Below are positions 56,379 through 64,000 of a DNA stretch of 64,000 nt, piece after piece. The DNA comes from Altererythrobacter sp. H2 (GTDB lineage Bacteria > Pseudomonadota > Alphaproteobacteria > Sphingomonadales > Sphingomonadaceae), in contig NZ_CP141285.1 of NCBI RefSeq assembly GCF_035319885.1, positions 2,922,001 to 2,986,000 of the forward strand, in the 5' to 3' direction. The notes under the pieces are model-generated. The model was not told the origin of the DNA and ran no database searches. It worked only from the letters and a program-made list of their open reading frames with translations. Positions within the stretch are counted from its first letter, which is position 1. Every line of letters starts with the position of its first letter. The position numbers and the translations under genes were made by a program.

Positions 56379-57032
56379 TCATGCCCGGCAAAGCCGCCGT
56401 ATGGCCGTGAGGTCTGCCAGGGTAAGCGTGCGATAGCTCAGGCGCACAATGCCGGCAGCCTCCCACTCCTTCAGCACCCGATTGACGGTTTGCCGCGATG
56501 CACCGAGCATATGAGCGGCCTCCTCCTGCGAGAAACGTAGCACTGGCGCATCGCCCGCCTTGCCGCCTGCATCGATCATTTGCACGATGATCCGCGCGAG
56601 GCGCTCAGGCAAAGGCAGCAGCACGGTGTCGTCCATCCGGCTCAGCACCGCCTTGTAACGCTGGCCCATCATGGCGAGGAACTGCCGTAGATAATCGGAG
56701 CGGTCGTCGATCAAGGCGTGCAGGGTGGCAGCGGGGACCATAAGCACGGTGCTGTCAACGGCGGCCACCGCATCATTGCCGCGCGGCTCGCAGGTGAACA
56801 GTGATGCCTCGCCGAACCAGTGCCCCGGCGTCACCAGACCCAGCACCGCTTCACGGCCGACAGGGCTGGTGACACTCAGGCGAATGATTCCGCGCTCGAC
56901 GCAGAACAGCGCATCGGGCGGCGAGCCGCGGCCGTAAAGCGCTTCGCCTCGCGCTAGCACGCGCTGCCGCGCATGGCGGCGCAGTAGGGCATCGAGCTCC
57001 TCATCCAGTTTTCCCGGTTCGGCCAAGCACAC
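56379..57032 (-). CDS. Crp/Fnr-family transcriptional regulator
   Basis: A 217-residue regulator. The cyclic-nucleotide-binding-like domain spans residues 20-130 (GLVTPGHWFGEASLF); the DNA-binding winged helix lies at 165-200 (FSQEEAAHMLGASRQTVNRV). There is no cysteine cluster of the FNR type, so it is not an oxygen sensor by iron-sulfur cluster. The ligand is unknown. It lies downstream of the SDR and flavin monooxygenase genes on the same strand. A 13-base palindrome (CGTTG-AAG-CAACG, 57050-57062) sits just upstream and could be its own site. Confidence 0.88.
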   Translation of the reverse strand: MCLAEPGKLDEELDALLRRHARQRVLARGEALYGRGSPPDALFCVERGIIRLSVTSPVGREAVLGLVTPGHWFGEASLFTCEPRGNDAVAAVDSTVLMVPAATLHALIDDRSDYLRQFLAMMGQRYKAVLSRMDDTVLLPLPERLARIIVQMIDAGGKAGDAPVLRFSQEEAAHMLGASRQTVNRVLKEWEAAGIVRLSYRTLTLADLTAIRRLCRA

Positions 57033-57109
57033 CCTCCGCGCCGCCAGATCGTTGAAGCAACGGCCATGTGGTTACAACAAGCGGCGCACACGGCAAGAGC
57101 GCGACCCAC

Positions 57110-58021
57110 TCACCCCGCTAGTGCAGCTTTCAAACTGTCCCGCCGCGCCTTGAACATCGGAATGTCGTCGTAGGGGATGTCGGGATTGGTGCCGTTCCCC
57201 AGATGATCGAGACGGCTTCTTACGATCGGCAGCTGTTCCGGGCTGGGGTAGATGTAGAACCGGTCTTCCTCGATCGCCTTGAAAGTGATCGCAGCCACCT
57301 CTTCGGGCGTCAGCGTGCCGTTGGCAAGATCCTTGGCGGAGATCGCCTGCGTGGCCAGCTGCGAGCGGGTCGGCCCGCTGTCATTGACCAGATCAGCGGG
57401 GCGGTTGCGGTGGCACTGGCTGATATTCGTGGACACATAAAACGGGCACAGCACCGCCGCCCGCACCTGCGGCCCGACCAGATCGAGATCGTGGTAGAGA
57501 CATTCGGACAAAGCCAGCACCGCGTGCTTGGAAACGCTGTAGATGCCCATTCCCGGCGCGGTCACCAGACCCGCCATGGATGCGGTGTTCACGATGCAGC
57601 CTTCATAGCCCGGATCTGCAGCGGCTGCCGCGAGCATGCGCGGGGTAAAGCTGCGCACCCCGTTGGCGACGCCATCGACATTCACGCCGAACAGCCACTT
57701 CCAGTCCTTTTCGGTGCTTTCCCAGATCGGCCCGCCCGATGCGACACCGGCATTGTTGAACAGCAGGTTGGCCGGCCCGAAATGCTGTTCGGTCGCGACC
57801 GCCAGTGCCTCGACCGAAGCGGCACTGGTCACATCGGTCAACACGCCGATCGCCTCGGCGCCGCCTGCACGCAGGTCAGCAACGGCCTGCTCCATCGCTC
57901 CAGCCTCGACATCGGCGATCACCAACTTCATGCCGCGCCGCGCGGCCTCCTCGGCAATCGCCCTGCCAAGACCCGAAGCCCCGCCAGTGACCACGGCCAC
58001 ACCGCCCTTCAAGTTCTTCAT
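57110..58021 (-). CDS. Short-chain dehydrogenase/reductase
   Basis: A 303-residue classical SDR. The cofactor motif is VVTGGASGLGRAIAEEA, with VIADVE indicating NAD(H) preference. NNAGVASGG is the structural motif and YSVSK the catalytic YxxxK, with Ser in NTASMAG. It follows the flavin monooxygenase gene by 58 bases. An SDR next to a Baeyer-Villiger enzyme commonly makes the ketone that the latter oxidises; that link is inferred here. Confidence 0.9.
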   Translation of the reverse strand: MKNLKGGVAVVTGGASGLGRAIAEEAARRGMKLVIADVEAGAMEQAVADLRAGGAEAIGVLTDVTSAASVEALAVATEQHFGPANLLFNNAGVASGGPIWESTEKDWKWLFGVNVDGVANGVRSFTPRMLAAAAADPGYEGCIVNTASMAGLVTAPGMGIYSVSKHAVLALSECLYHDLDLVGPQVRAAVLCPFYVSTNISQCHRNRPADLVNDSGPTRSQLATQAISAKDLANGTLTPEEVAAITFKAIEEDRFYIYPSPEQLPIVRSRLDHLGNGTNPDIPYDDIPMFKARRDSLKAALAG

Positions 58022-58079
58022 CCTGCACTCCTTGCTTTTTTACTGATGGATGATGCGGGCGCGAGGTGCGCCGGTTTCA

Positions 58080-59585
58080 TCAATGACTGTAGGCGAAAAC
58101 CGGATCGGTGAGATCGATCGCAGGGATCGCCTCGCTTTCGTAGAAATAGTCCTGACTGTGCTGCCACTCAGGCGTGTCCCCGCGCCGGGGCAGCCGGTCG
58201 AGGCTGCGCAGCAGATAGCCGGGGTTCAGGTAATCGGTATCGACCCACGGCTTCAGTTCCATGCCCTGATCTTCGGGCCTGAGCACCGGCATCACGCTGC
58301 GCGCGCCGCTTTTGTGCATGTGATCGAGCAGCCGGCAGACGAAGCCCGCGACAAGATCAGCGCGCAAGGTCCAGCTGTAATGGCCATAGCCATAGACCCA
58401 AGCCATGTTGGGTATGCCGGTGAACATGATTCCGCGATAGGTTATGGTCTGCGCAAAGTTGACCGGCGCGCCGTCGATGCTGAACGGGATGTCGCCCATC
58501 ACTGCCATATCGAACCCGGTGGCGGTGATCACCACGTCGGCATCGATCCGCTCGCCCGAATCAAGCACGATCCCGGTATCGTCGAAGGTGCTTATCGTAT
58601 CTGTCACGACCGACGCCTTGCCCGCCGAAATGGCCTTGAACAGGTCACCGTCCGGCACAAACGCCACGCGCTGCTGCAAAGGGCGATAAGGCGGCGTGAA
58701 ATGCCGTTCGACATCGAACCCTTGCGGAAGCAGCGCCTGAACACCGCCAATCAGCATCGCCTTCAGCTTGTCAGGCGATGAATGCGCGCGGTCGAGCAGA
58801 TCGGCCCGGTCGCGCACCACCTTGCGCCGCATGATCTCGTGAACCCAGGTAGGGTCCACATCCAGCCTGCGCAATTCCTCGGCCAGCGCGTCAGCATTGC
58901 GGCCAGCGGCAAAATAGGTCGGCGTGCGTTGCAGCATGGTCACGTGCGCGCAGCGGTCGGCCAGCGCCGGGATCAGGGTTGCCGCGGTCGCACCCGAACC
59001 AATCACAGTTACGTTCTTACCCGCCAGATCGAGACCCTCTGGCCAGTGCTGGGGGTGGATGATCTGGCCCTTGAACCTGTCCATGCCCGGCCATTGGGGC
59101 GTGTAGCCTTTCTCATGCCGGTAGTAGCCCTGACACATCCACAAAAAGCTCGCCTCCATCTGCACGACATCGTCGGCCTCTTTGCGTTCGACCGTCAGCT
59201 GCCAGCTGGCGGTTTCGTTGGACCAGTTGGCGGACGTGACGCTGTGGCCATATCGGATGAAGGGACCAAGGCCCGCATCGGCAATCGCATCACCCAGATA
59301 GTCGAGGATCTGATCGCGCGAGGCGATCGGCTGCCCGGTCCACGGCTTGAAGCCGTAGCCGAAGGTGAACAGGTCGCTATCTGACCGGGTGCCGGGATAT
59401 TTGTGGATCAGCCAGGTGCCGCCATGGCCCTCAAGCGCTTCGAGAATGGCAAAGCTCAGATCCGGGCAATGCTTGCGCAGGAGGGTCGCGCTGCCGATCC
59501 CGGAAATGCCCGCGCCGACGATGATCACATCGAACTTTTCGGGTTGCTGCGTGCCTGCTGCGATATTCTGCCGATCCGACACCAT
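58080..59585 (-). CDS. Flavin-containing monooxygenase, Baeyer-Villiger (EtaA-like) type
   Basis: A 501-residue class B monooxygenase with VIIVGAGISGIGSATLL (FAD), GGTWLIHKYPGTRSDSD, the fingerprint FKGQIIHPQHWP and VTVIGSGATAATLIPA (NADPH). It shares the same landmarks and the same C-terminal PGYLLRSLDRLPRRGDTPEW layout as the enzyme at 14085-15638, so the two are paralogs. The ATG at 59585 is chosen because GGAGAGG lies upstream; an in-frame GTG four codons earlier is less likely. It heads an SDR/Crp cluster. Confidence 0.9.
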   Translation of the reverse strand: MVSDRQNIAAGTQQPEKFDVIIVGAGISGIGSATLLRKHCPDLSFAILEALEGHGGTWLIHKYPGTRSDSDLFTFGYGFKPWTGQPIASRDQILDYLGDAIADAGLGPFIRYGHSVTSANWSNETASWQLTVERKEADDVVQMEASFLWMCQGYYRHEKGYTPQWPGMDRFKGQIIHPQHWPEGLDLAGKNVTVIGSGATAATLIPALADRCAHVTMLQRTPTYFAAGRNADALAEELRRLDVDPTWVHEIMRRKVVRDRADLLDRAHSSPDKLKAMLIGGVQALLPQGFDVERHFTPPYRPLQQRVAFVPDGDLFKAISAGKASVVTDTISTFDDTGIVLDSGERIDADVVITATGFDMAVMGDIPFSIDGAPVNFAQTITYRGIMFTGIPNMAWVYGYGHYSWTLRADLVAGFVCRLLDHMHKSGARSVMPVLRPEDQGMELKPWVDTDYLNPGYLLRSLDRLPRRGDTPEWQHSQDYFYESEAIPAIDLTDPVFAYSH

Positions 59586-60004
59586 CTGCCTCTCCACTCC
59601 TTTGGGGCGCGGCCTGTCCCCAGCCTGGCGGCGTGCTAGACCGAGCTAGCAGGCAAGACTGTCGCCTTTGGGCATTCTATCGGATTGCGAGCTATCCTCC
59701 CCTCTAGGTGGGCAAATCAGAAGCGGATGTTATTGCCGCTTTGGGGTCGATACCCGAACGGCAGGTTTTTTCGCGAACAGCACCGAAGCTGCCGTGCCTG
59801 CGGCTTGTTCTGGCAATTTTCCTACTGCCGGAAATCGTGCCATAGGCCGTGCACAATGTGCGCCCATGATCACCTGAACTGCACCCACCCCCCTGTCCGT
59901 CCGCATGTCTGGTCGGGCAGTAGCCCTATGGTAAAACAGGATTTTTCTGCATTGATTGAAGGTGACAGGGTGTCACCTTTGTCACCTTGTCCGGGTCAAT
60001 ATCC
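59586..60004. promoter_or_regulatory. 419-base divergent control region with TGTCACCTT repeats before queE
   Basis: No gene is seen here. Just upstream of queE the nine-base element AAGGTGACA (59959-59967) faces its perfect complement TGTCACCTT (59971-59979) across GGG, and a second TGTCACCTT follows directly at 59980-59988. This makes one palindrome plus a direct repeat within 40 bases of the start codon, a typical operator layout. The rest of the gap is lower in GC than the genes. No preQ1 riboswitch was recognised. Confidence 0.55.
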
Positions 60005-60739
60005 ATGAACCTCACCCTCGCCACCGACGACACCGGCGGGCCGGAGATTTTCGCGAGCCTTCAGGGCGAAGGGCCAAGCGCCGGAATACCGGTCGCCTTC
60101 GTGCGCCTGTCGCGCTGCAACCTTGCCTGCACCTGGTGTGACACGGCCTATACGTGGCGGTTCGAGGGCGACAATCGCCCGCATCGTCACGGGGTGGCCT
60201 ATGACCGCAAGGCCAATCAGGTGACGCTCTCGCCCGCCGAAACGGCGGAGCGCATTGCGGCGCTGGGCCAGAACCGCCTCGTCGTCACCGGGGGCGAACC
60301 GCTGCTTCAGGCAGGCGCGCTGGCGGAGATGTTGGCGCATCTGCCGGACATGAGCGTGGAGATCGAGACCAACGGCACCGTCGCCCCGCCCGCGCCGCTG
60401 GATGTGCGGGTCGATCAGTACAATGTCAGCCCGAAGCTTGCCCATAGCGGCAACCCCGCCGATCTGGCGCTGGTCCCCGAACGGCTCGATGCATGGGCGA
60501 CCGATGCCCGCGCCTTCCTCAAGTTCGTGATTGCCGAGCCCGCCGACCTCGACGAGGTACTGGCGCTGCAAGCCCGCTACCGCTTCCCGGCGGCGCGGGT
60601 GTTCCTGATGGCCGAGGGCACCGACAGCGCCACCCTGCGCGCGCGCCAGCAATGGCTCAGCGGGCTATGCCTTGAACACGGCTTCCGCCTCAGCGACCGG
60701 CTCCACATCCACCTCTACGGCGATACGCGGGGGACGTGA
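60005..60739 (+). CDS. queE: 7-carboxy-7-deazaguanine synthase (radical SAM)
   Basis: A 244-residue radical SAM protein in the queuosine pathway; it converts 6-carboxytetrahydropterin to 7-carboxy-7-deazaguanine. The cluster cysteines are C38, C42 and C45 in CNLACTWCDTAYTW. IFASLQGEGPSAGIPVAFVR and VVTGGEPLLQ are family landmarks, and the C-terminal HIHLYGDTRGT is typical. Start is ATG 60005. No queC or queD gene is seen nearby. Confidence 0.92.
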   Translation: MNLTLATDDTGGPEIFASLQGEGPSAGIPVAFVRLSRCNLACTWCDTAYTWRFEGDNRPHRHGVAYDRKANQVTLSPAETAERIAALGQNRLVVTGGEPLLQAGALAEMLAHLPDMSVEIETNGTVAPPAPLDVRVDQYNVSPKLAHSGNPADLALVPERLDAWATDARAFLKFVIAEPADLDEVLALQARYRFPAARVFLMAEGTDSATLRARQQWLSGLCLEHGFRLSDRLHIHLYGDTRGT

Positions 60740-60805
60740 TGACGGCGCTGCGCCAGCACCCGGGCGGCAGGCCCGCAAGCGCAGCGAAGGGAACAGCGCC
60801 GAGGA

Positions 60806-60827
60806 CGCTCCGGTGCAGGCCGGAGCG
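60806..60827. terminator. Hairpin between convergent queE and HerA-type genes
   Basis: Perfect eight-base arms CGCTCCGG (60806-60813) and CCGGAGCG (60820-60827) around a six-base loop. It lies in the 97-base gap between two convergent genes. There is no T-run on the plus strand, so it is a probable but not a classic terminator. Confidence 0.55.
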
Positions 60828-60836
60828 CAAAACCAA

Positions 60837-62588
60837 TCAGTTCCCCTGCGTGCGCCAGCGCTGGACGATGCGGTGGACCTGCTCCTCCTCGCCGCCGGAC
60901 TGGTTCCACAGCTGGACGAAGCTCGGGTCTTCCGAGGCCGGGCGCTTCATCTCTTCAAGGTTGTCGAAGCTGACCCGGATCGGGATCGCCACGCCCTCGC
61001 CGCAGATGATGCATTCGCGGTTGCGCAGGGCGGGGATCGAATCGAGGAAGCCACGCGCGCCTTCCGGCATGGCGGCTTTGACGAAGGCCTGGTCGCGGTC
61101 GTTGTTGAGGCGCATCGAGATGATCGTGCCGCACTGGCTGAGCACGCCTTCGGCCAGATCGCTCGGCCGCTGGGTGATCAGGCCGAGCGAAATGCCGTAC
61201 TTGCGGCCTTCCTTGGCAATCCGGCTGAGGATGCGCCCGACGCTGGAGCCATCGGCGTTCTTCTCGTTCGGCACGTACCGGTGCGCTTCCTCGCACACCA
61301 GCAGGATCGGCCGGGTCTGCTCCTCGCGGCCCCAGATGGCGAAGTCGAAGGTCAGGCGGCTGAGCACCGCGACCACCGTGCTGGTGATGTCCGACGGCAC
61401 GCCCGAGACATCGATGATGCAGATCGGCTTGCCGTCGCCGGGCATGCGGAAGATGCGGCTGATGAAGTCCGCCATCGTATCGCCCACCAGCATGCCGGAG
61501 AACATGAACTGGTAGCGCGGGTCGGACTTGAGCTCGTCGAGCTTGCTCCGGATCCGCATGAACGGCGCGGTGTTGGTCGCCTTGTCGAGCTTGCCCATCT
61601 CGTTCTGGAGCTCGTTGGCGAGGTCGGACAGGAGGTAGGGGATCGGGCTGTCGACCGTGATCTTGCCGATGGTTTCCGACAGGCGGTTCTTCTGCCGCGC
61701 GCGCAGCAGGCACTTGGCCAGGATGTCGGCATCGATCTGCCGGTCATTGCCGCGCGCGGTCAGCAGGACTTCGCAGTGCTCCTCGAAGTTCATCAGCCAG
61801 TAGGGCATCGACAGGTTGGAGACGTCGAGGATCAGCCCGTTGGTCTTGAACGCGGCGGAGTATTCGCCGTGTGGATCGATCATCAGGATGTGGCCTTCGG
61901 GCGCGGCCTCGCAGATCCGGTGCAGGATCAGGGCCGCGCTGGTCGACTTGCCGGTGCCGGTCGAGCCGAGCAGGGCGAAGTGCTTGCCGAGCATGGCGTC
62001 AATATAGATGCCGGCCCGGATGTCCTTGGTCGGGTATACCGTGCCGACCTGGATGTTGGAGCGGCCGTCGCTGGCGTAGATGTGGCGCAGGTCGTTGGTC
62101 GTCGCCGGGTAGATCAGCGCCCCGGGAACCGGGTAGCGGGTCACGCCGCGGCGGAACCCGTGGATCCTGCCGGTCAGCTTCTCCTCGTTGCCTTCACCGA
62201 GAAAGTCGATGTTGGCGAGGATACCGCCGGCGCGGCGGTCCTGCCGCTGGTTGCGCACGCTGGCGAGCAGCCAGGCGTTGCCGACCCGGATCTTGATCTG
62301 GCTGCCGACCTGGCCGGCCAGTGCAATCGAGGGGTCCTCGTCCGCCATGCATTCGTTGAGGCGTTCCAGATCGAGCGCGATCTGCGAGCCCGAGCCGGCA
62401 ATCTCCAGCACCACCCCGATCGGCTTTCCTGCATTGTCGGCCGGGGTTGCGCGGGCCGCACCCGGAGCGGTGCGGGATGCCGGTTCACGCCCGGGTTCAC
62501 GGCCCGGTTCACGGCCCGGTTCACGTGGCGTGCTGCCGGCGTGGTCCGCTGCCCGCCGGTCGAAATTGTGGCTACCCATATCGGTCAT
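60837..62588 (-). CDS. HerA-type DNA-translocase ATPase (DUF87)
   Basis: A 583-residue HerA/FtsK-superfamily ATPase. Walker A is GSTGTGKST (208-216) and Walker B is LLVCEEAHRY. The N-terminal ~110 residues hold a disordered start with REPG repeats (22-36) and a HAS-barrel-like beta region. The arginine-rich IAKEGRKYGISLGLITQRPS stretch is typical of HerA. Archaeal HerA works with NurA nuclease in DNA end processing; no NurA is seen here, so the bacterial role (defence, repair or other) is unknown. Confidence 0.88.
   Translation of the reverse strand: MTDMGSHNFDRRAADHAGSTPREPGREPGREPGREPASRTAPGAARATPADNAGKPIGVVLEIAGSGSQIALDLERLNECMADEDPSIALAGQVGSQIKIRVGNAWLLASVRNQRQDRRAGGILANIDFLGEGNEEKLTGRIHGFRRGVTRYPVPGALIYPATTNDLRHIYASDGRSNIQVGTVYPTKDIRAGIYIDAMLGKHFALLGSTGTGKSTSAALILHRICEAAPEGHILMIDPHGEYSAAFKTNGLILDVSNLSMPYWLMNFEEHCEVLLTARGNDRQIDADILAKCLLRARQKNRLSETIGKITVDSPIPYLLSDLANELQNEMGKLDKATNTAPFMRIRSKLDELKSDPRYQFMFSGMLVGDTMADFISRIFRMPGDGKPICIIDVSGVPSDITSTVVAVLSRLTFDFAIWGREEQTRPILLVCEEAHRYVPNEKNADGSSVGRILSRIAKEGRKYGISLGLITQRPSDLAEGVLSQCGTIISMRLNNDRDQAFVKAAMPEGARGFLDSIPALRNRECIICGEGVAIPIRVSFDNLEEMKRPASEDPSFVQLWNQSGGEEEQVHRIVQRWRTQGN
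62482..62525. repeat. 12-base tandem repeats coding REPG units
   Basis: Three to four copies of a 12-base unit (CCCGGTTCACGG, with one G inserted variant) lie inside the HerA-type gene. They code for the repeated Arg-Glu-Pro-Gly units near its N-terminus. Being in frame with the gene, copy-number changes would not break it. Confidence 0.7.
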
Positions 62589-62672
62589 GTGCGACCCGTC
62601 CCCTGTTCCGATGTGCAGCGGGCGTAGGTCAAAGGCGGTTAAGATCGCGTCAACGCTGGCCCCATCTGCCTG

Positions 62673-63425
62673 TCAAACAAGGGCAAACAGCCGCCCCGCC
62701 ATCCATCCCATGCCAACCGACATCAGCACCGCCAGCAAGCCATAGAGCAGGGCCTGCTGCTGCGAGAAGACCTCGATGAAGCGTTCGAACCCGACCTTGC
62801 GCACCTCCACCTCGGCAATTGCGGAGGCGATCACCCGGCCCCGGGTAATGGCAAAGGTTTCAGCGGTGTAGGTTCCGGTCTGGACTGTCGAGGGCAGCGT
62901 GATCCGCGCCTGGTAGAGCACCTGTTCGCTGATCTGCACCCCGGCCATGTCCTGCTTGTAGAGGCCTTGCCGGGTGCGCAGGTCGACCAGCCCGGCGGCA
63001 AAGCGCTGCTGCTCTTCGAGCTCCAGCAAGCCGGTCGGCGACAGCTGGATGAATTCGGTGCCCAGTTCGTAAATCGCCGCAGTGCGCTCGTCGACGATCT
63101 CGCTGACCGGAGCGGACGAGGACACCGCAAAGAACGACGGGGCCGAGCGGAAGGCCGTGCTGTCAGCGTTGATCCAGATGCCCGCAACCCGCTGCTTCTC
63201 GCGCACCTGCACGGGCACGGTCGGTCCTTTGAGCACCACCACGATTTCATAATCCTCGCCCGCCCGGCGGCCACCGGGATCGAGAATCGCGCCGAACAGC
63301 AGCAGCTCGGTCCCGGTAAAGCCCTGGCGCACCTGCACTTCGTGCTGCGACACTTCGGGCACCAGGATCGGATCGCGCTGGGCCGACAGCATCAGCAGGG
63401 CAACCAGGAGGAACAGCCGTTTCAC
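62673..63425 (-). CDS. TIGR02186-family exported protein
   Basis: A 250-residue protein with an N-terminal signal peptide and one C-terminal membrane helix (QQALLYGLLAVLMSVGMGWMAGRLFAL). FTGTELLLFGAI and VVLKGPTVPVQVREKQR match TIGR02186, a family usually found beside TauE/SafE permeases. The function is unknown. The start overlaps the stop of the upstream permease gene by 4 bases. Confidence 0.88.
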   Translation of the reverse strand: MKRLFLLVALLMLSAQRDPILVPEVSQHEVQVRQGFTGTELLLFGAILDPGGRRAGEDYEIVVVLKGPTVPVQVREKQRVAGIWINADSTAFRSAPSFFAVSSSAPVSEIVDERTAAIYELGTEFIQLSPTGLLELEEQQRFAAGLVDLRTRQGLYKQDMAGVQISEQVLYQARITLPSTVQTGTYTAETFAITRGRVIASAIAEVEVRKVGFERFIEVFSQQQALLYGLLAVLMSVGMGWMAGRLFALV

Positions 63426-64000
63426 AGGTTGAGCACCGTGAAAATCTCTTCCGGCTGGTAGAACAGCCCGAGGAACATGCGCGCCGCCACCAGCAGCACG
63501 ATGGCCGCCAGCACCAGCCGAAGCAGCTCCGGCTTGGCCTTCTGCGCCAGCTGGGTGCCATATTGCGCCCCGGTGACCGAACCCAACAGCAGCAGCGCCA
63601 CCAGCACCAGATCGACCGCCTTGGTCGTAAGCGCGTGGACCATGGTGGTCGCCATGGTTACGAACAGGATGTTGAACAGCGAGGTGCCGACGACCACGCT
63701 GGCGCTCATGCCCAGGATGTAGAGCATTGCCGGCACCAGAATGAAGCCGCCGCCCACCCCCATCAGCATGGTCAGAATGCCGACCATGACCCCGAGCAGG
63801 ACCGGCGCCAGCGGCGAGATGTAGAGGCCCGAGCGATAGAACCGCCAGCGCATCGGCAGCGCGGCGATCAGCGGATGATGGCGGCGCTTGCGGGCCTGCG
63901 ACGCTTCACTGGTCTGGCGCTTGCGGATGGTGTCGATCGCCTCGCGCAGCATGATGGTGCCGATCGACCCCAGCATCACGACATAGAGTACGCTGATGAC
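63422..64000 (-). CDS. Sulfite exporter TauE/SafE-family permease, C-terminal part
   Basis: The C-terminal 192 residues of a TauE/SafE-type membrane protein; the frame is open to the right window edge, so the start is outside. The second repeat of the family is clear: LGVMVGILTMLMGVGGGFIL followed by VGTSLFNILFVTM, with four membrane helices. The segment before it (YVVMLGSIGTIMLREAI) is the end of the first half. Such proteins export sulfite or sulfoacetate-type anions. It is coupled to the TIGR02186 gene. Confidence 0.88.
   Translation of the reverse strand, partial: VISVLYVVMLGSIGTIMLREAIDTIRKRQTSEASQARKRRHHPLIAALPMRWRFYRSGLYISPLAPVLLGVMVGILTMLMGVGGGFILVPAMLYILGMSASVVVGTSLFNILFVTMATTMVHALTTKAVDLVLVALLLLGSVTGAQYGTQLAQKAKPELLRLVLAAIVLLVAARMFLGLFYQPEEIFTVLNL

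Noticed and set aside
59586-60004. Possible preQ1 riboswitch before queE
   Set aside because: No preQ1 aptamer pattern was seen; the symmetric TGTCACCTT elements look like a protein-binding site.

Overview
The window is chromosomal DNA from a high-GC alphaproteobacterium. The most likely source is the order Sphingomonadales, in or near the Erythrobacteraceae. This is inferred from a crtY-crtI-crtB carotenoid cluster, a TonB-dependent receptor linked to a TPR-sulfotransferase and a Baeyer-Villiger-type monooxygenase, many secreted peptidases, a DUF2585 (UPF0314) membrane protein, an ATP12 chaperone gene, and the extragenic repeat family with a CTGAA-N5-TTCAG core. No rRNA, tRNA, CRISPR array, transposase or phage gene was seen. 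Genes are dense, and ATGA or GTGA stop/start overlaps are very common.

Layout, left part. 1-2.5 kb holds the end of a cbb3 oxidase maturation locus (ccoI, ccoS, a four-cysteine mini-protein, hemN). 2.5-7.6 kb holds an exported M20 peptidase and an amine or betaine catabolism-like module: FAD oxidoreductase, Rieske oxygenase and BetI-like TetR regulator with a palindromic operator. 7.6-15.6 kb is a long minus-strand run: APC permease, TonB receptor, TPR-sulfotransferase, thioesterase, membrane protein and flavin monooxygenase. 15.7-22.7 kb carries exported hydrolases (DUF885, amidohydrolase, S9 peptidase) and a MipA/OmpV outer-membrane protein. 23.4-27.7 kb is the carotenoid operon crtY-crtI-LOG-crtB. 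27.7-31.3 kb is a biotin-dependent acyl-CoA carboxylase whose two genes are separated by an extragenic palindrome.

Layout, right part. 31.3-40.4 kb is mixed: Bcr/CflA efflux pump, DinB, Nudix hydrolase, 6-phosphogluconolactonase, Dps, a TMEM165-like membrane protein, a PhoX-like protein, an SDR, an alcohol dehydrogenase and a low-GC exported orphan. 40.5-45 kb holds gatCAB, with an extra small membrane-protein gene between gatA and gatB, then FKBP and rpsU. 45.2-49.1 kb is a tightly overlapped operon (crcB, rluC, paiB-like, HAD phosphatase, small membrane protein, ATP12). 49.1-53.3 kb is an Mla-type lipid transport operon (MlaE, MlaF, MlaD, auxiliary lipoprotein) whose last gene encodes an exported caspase-like protein. 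After it come valS, a Crp-family regulator with an SDR and a second flavin monooxygenase, queE, a HerA-type ATPase, and a TIGR02186/TauE pair cut by the window edge.

The most interesting observation is the last gene of the Mla operon (49056-49772, minus). It has recognisable caspase-fold (peptidase C14) motifs with a His170/Cys219 pair. The segment that normally follows the catalytic cysteine sits instead at the N-terminus, just after the signal peptide. This suggests a circularly permuted caspase-like domain tied to phospholipid transport. All function calls rest on reading motifs and gene context; no database search was possible.
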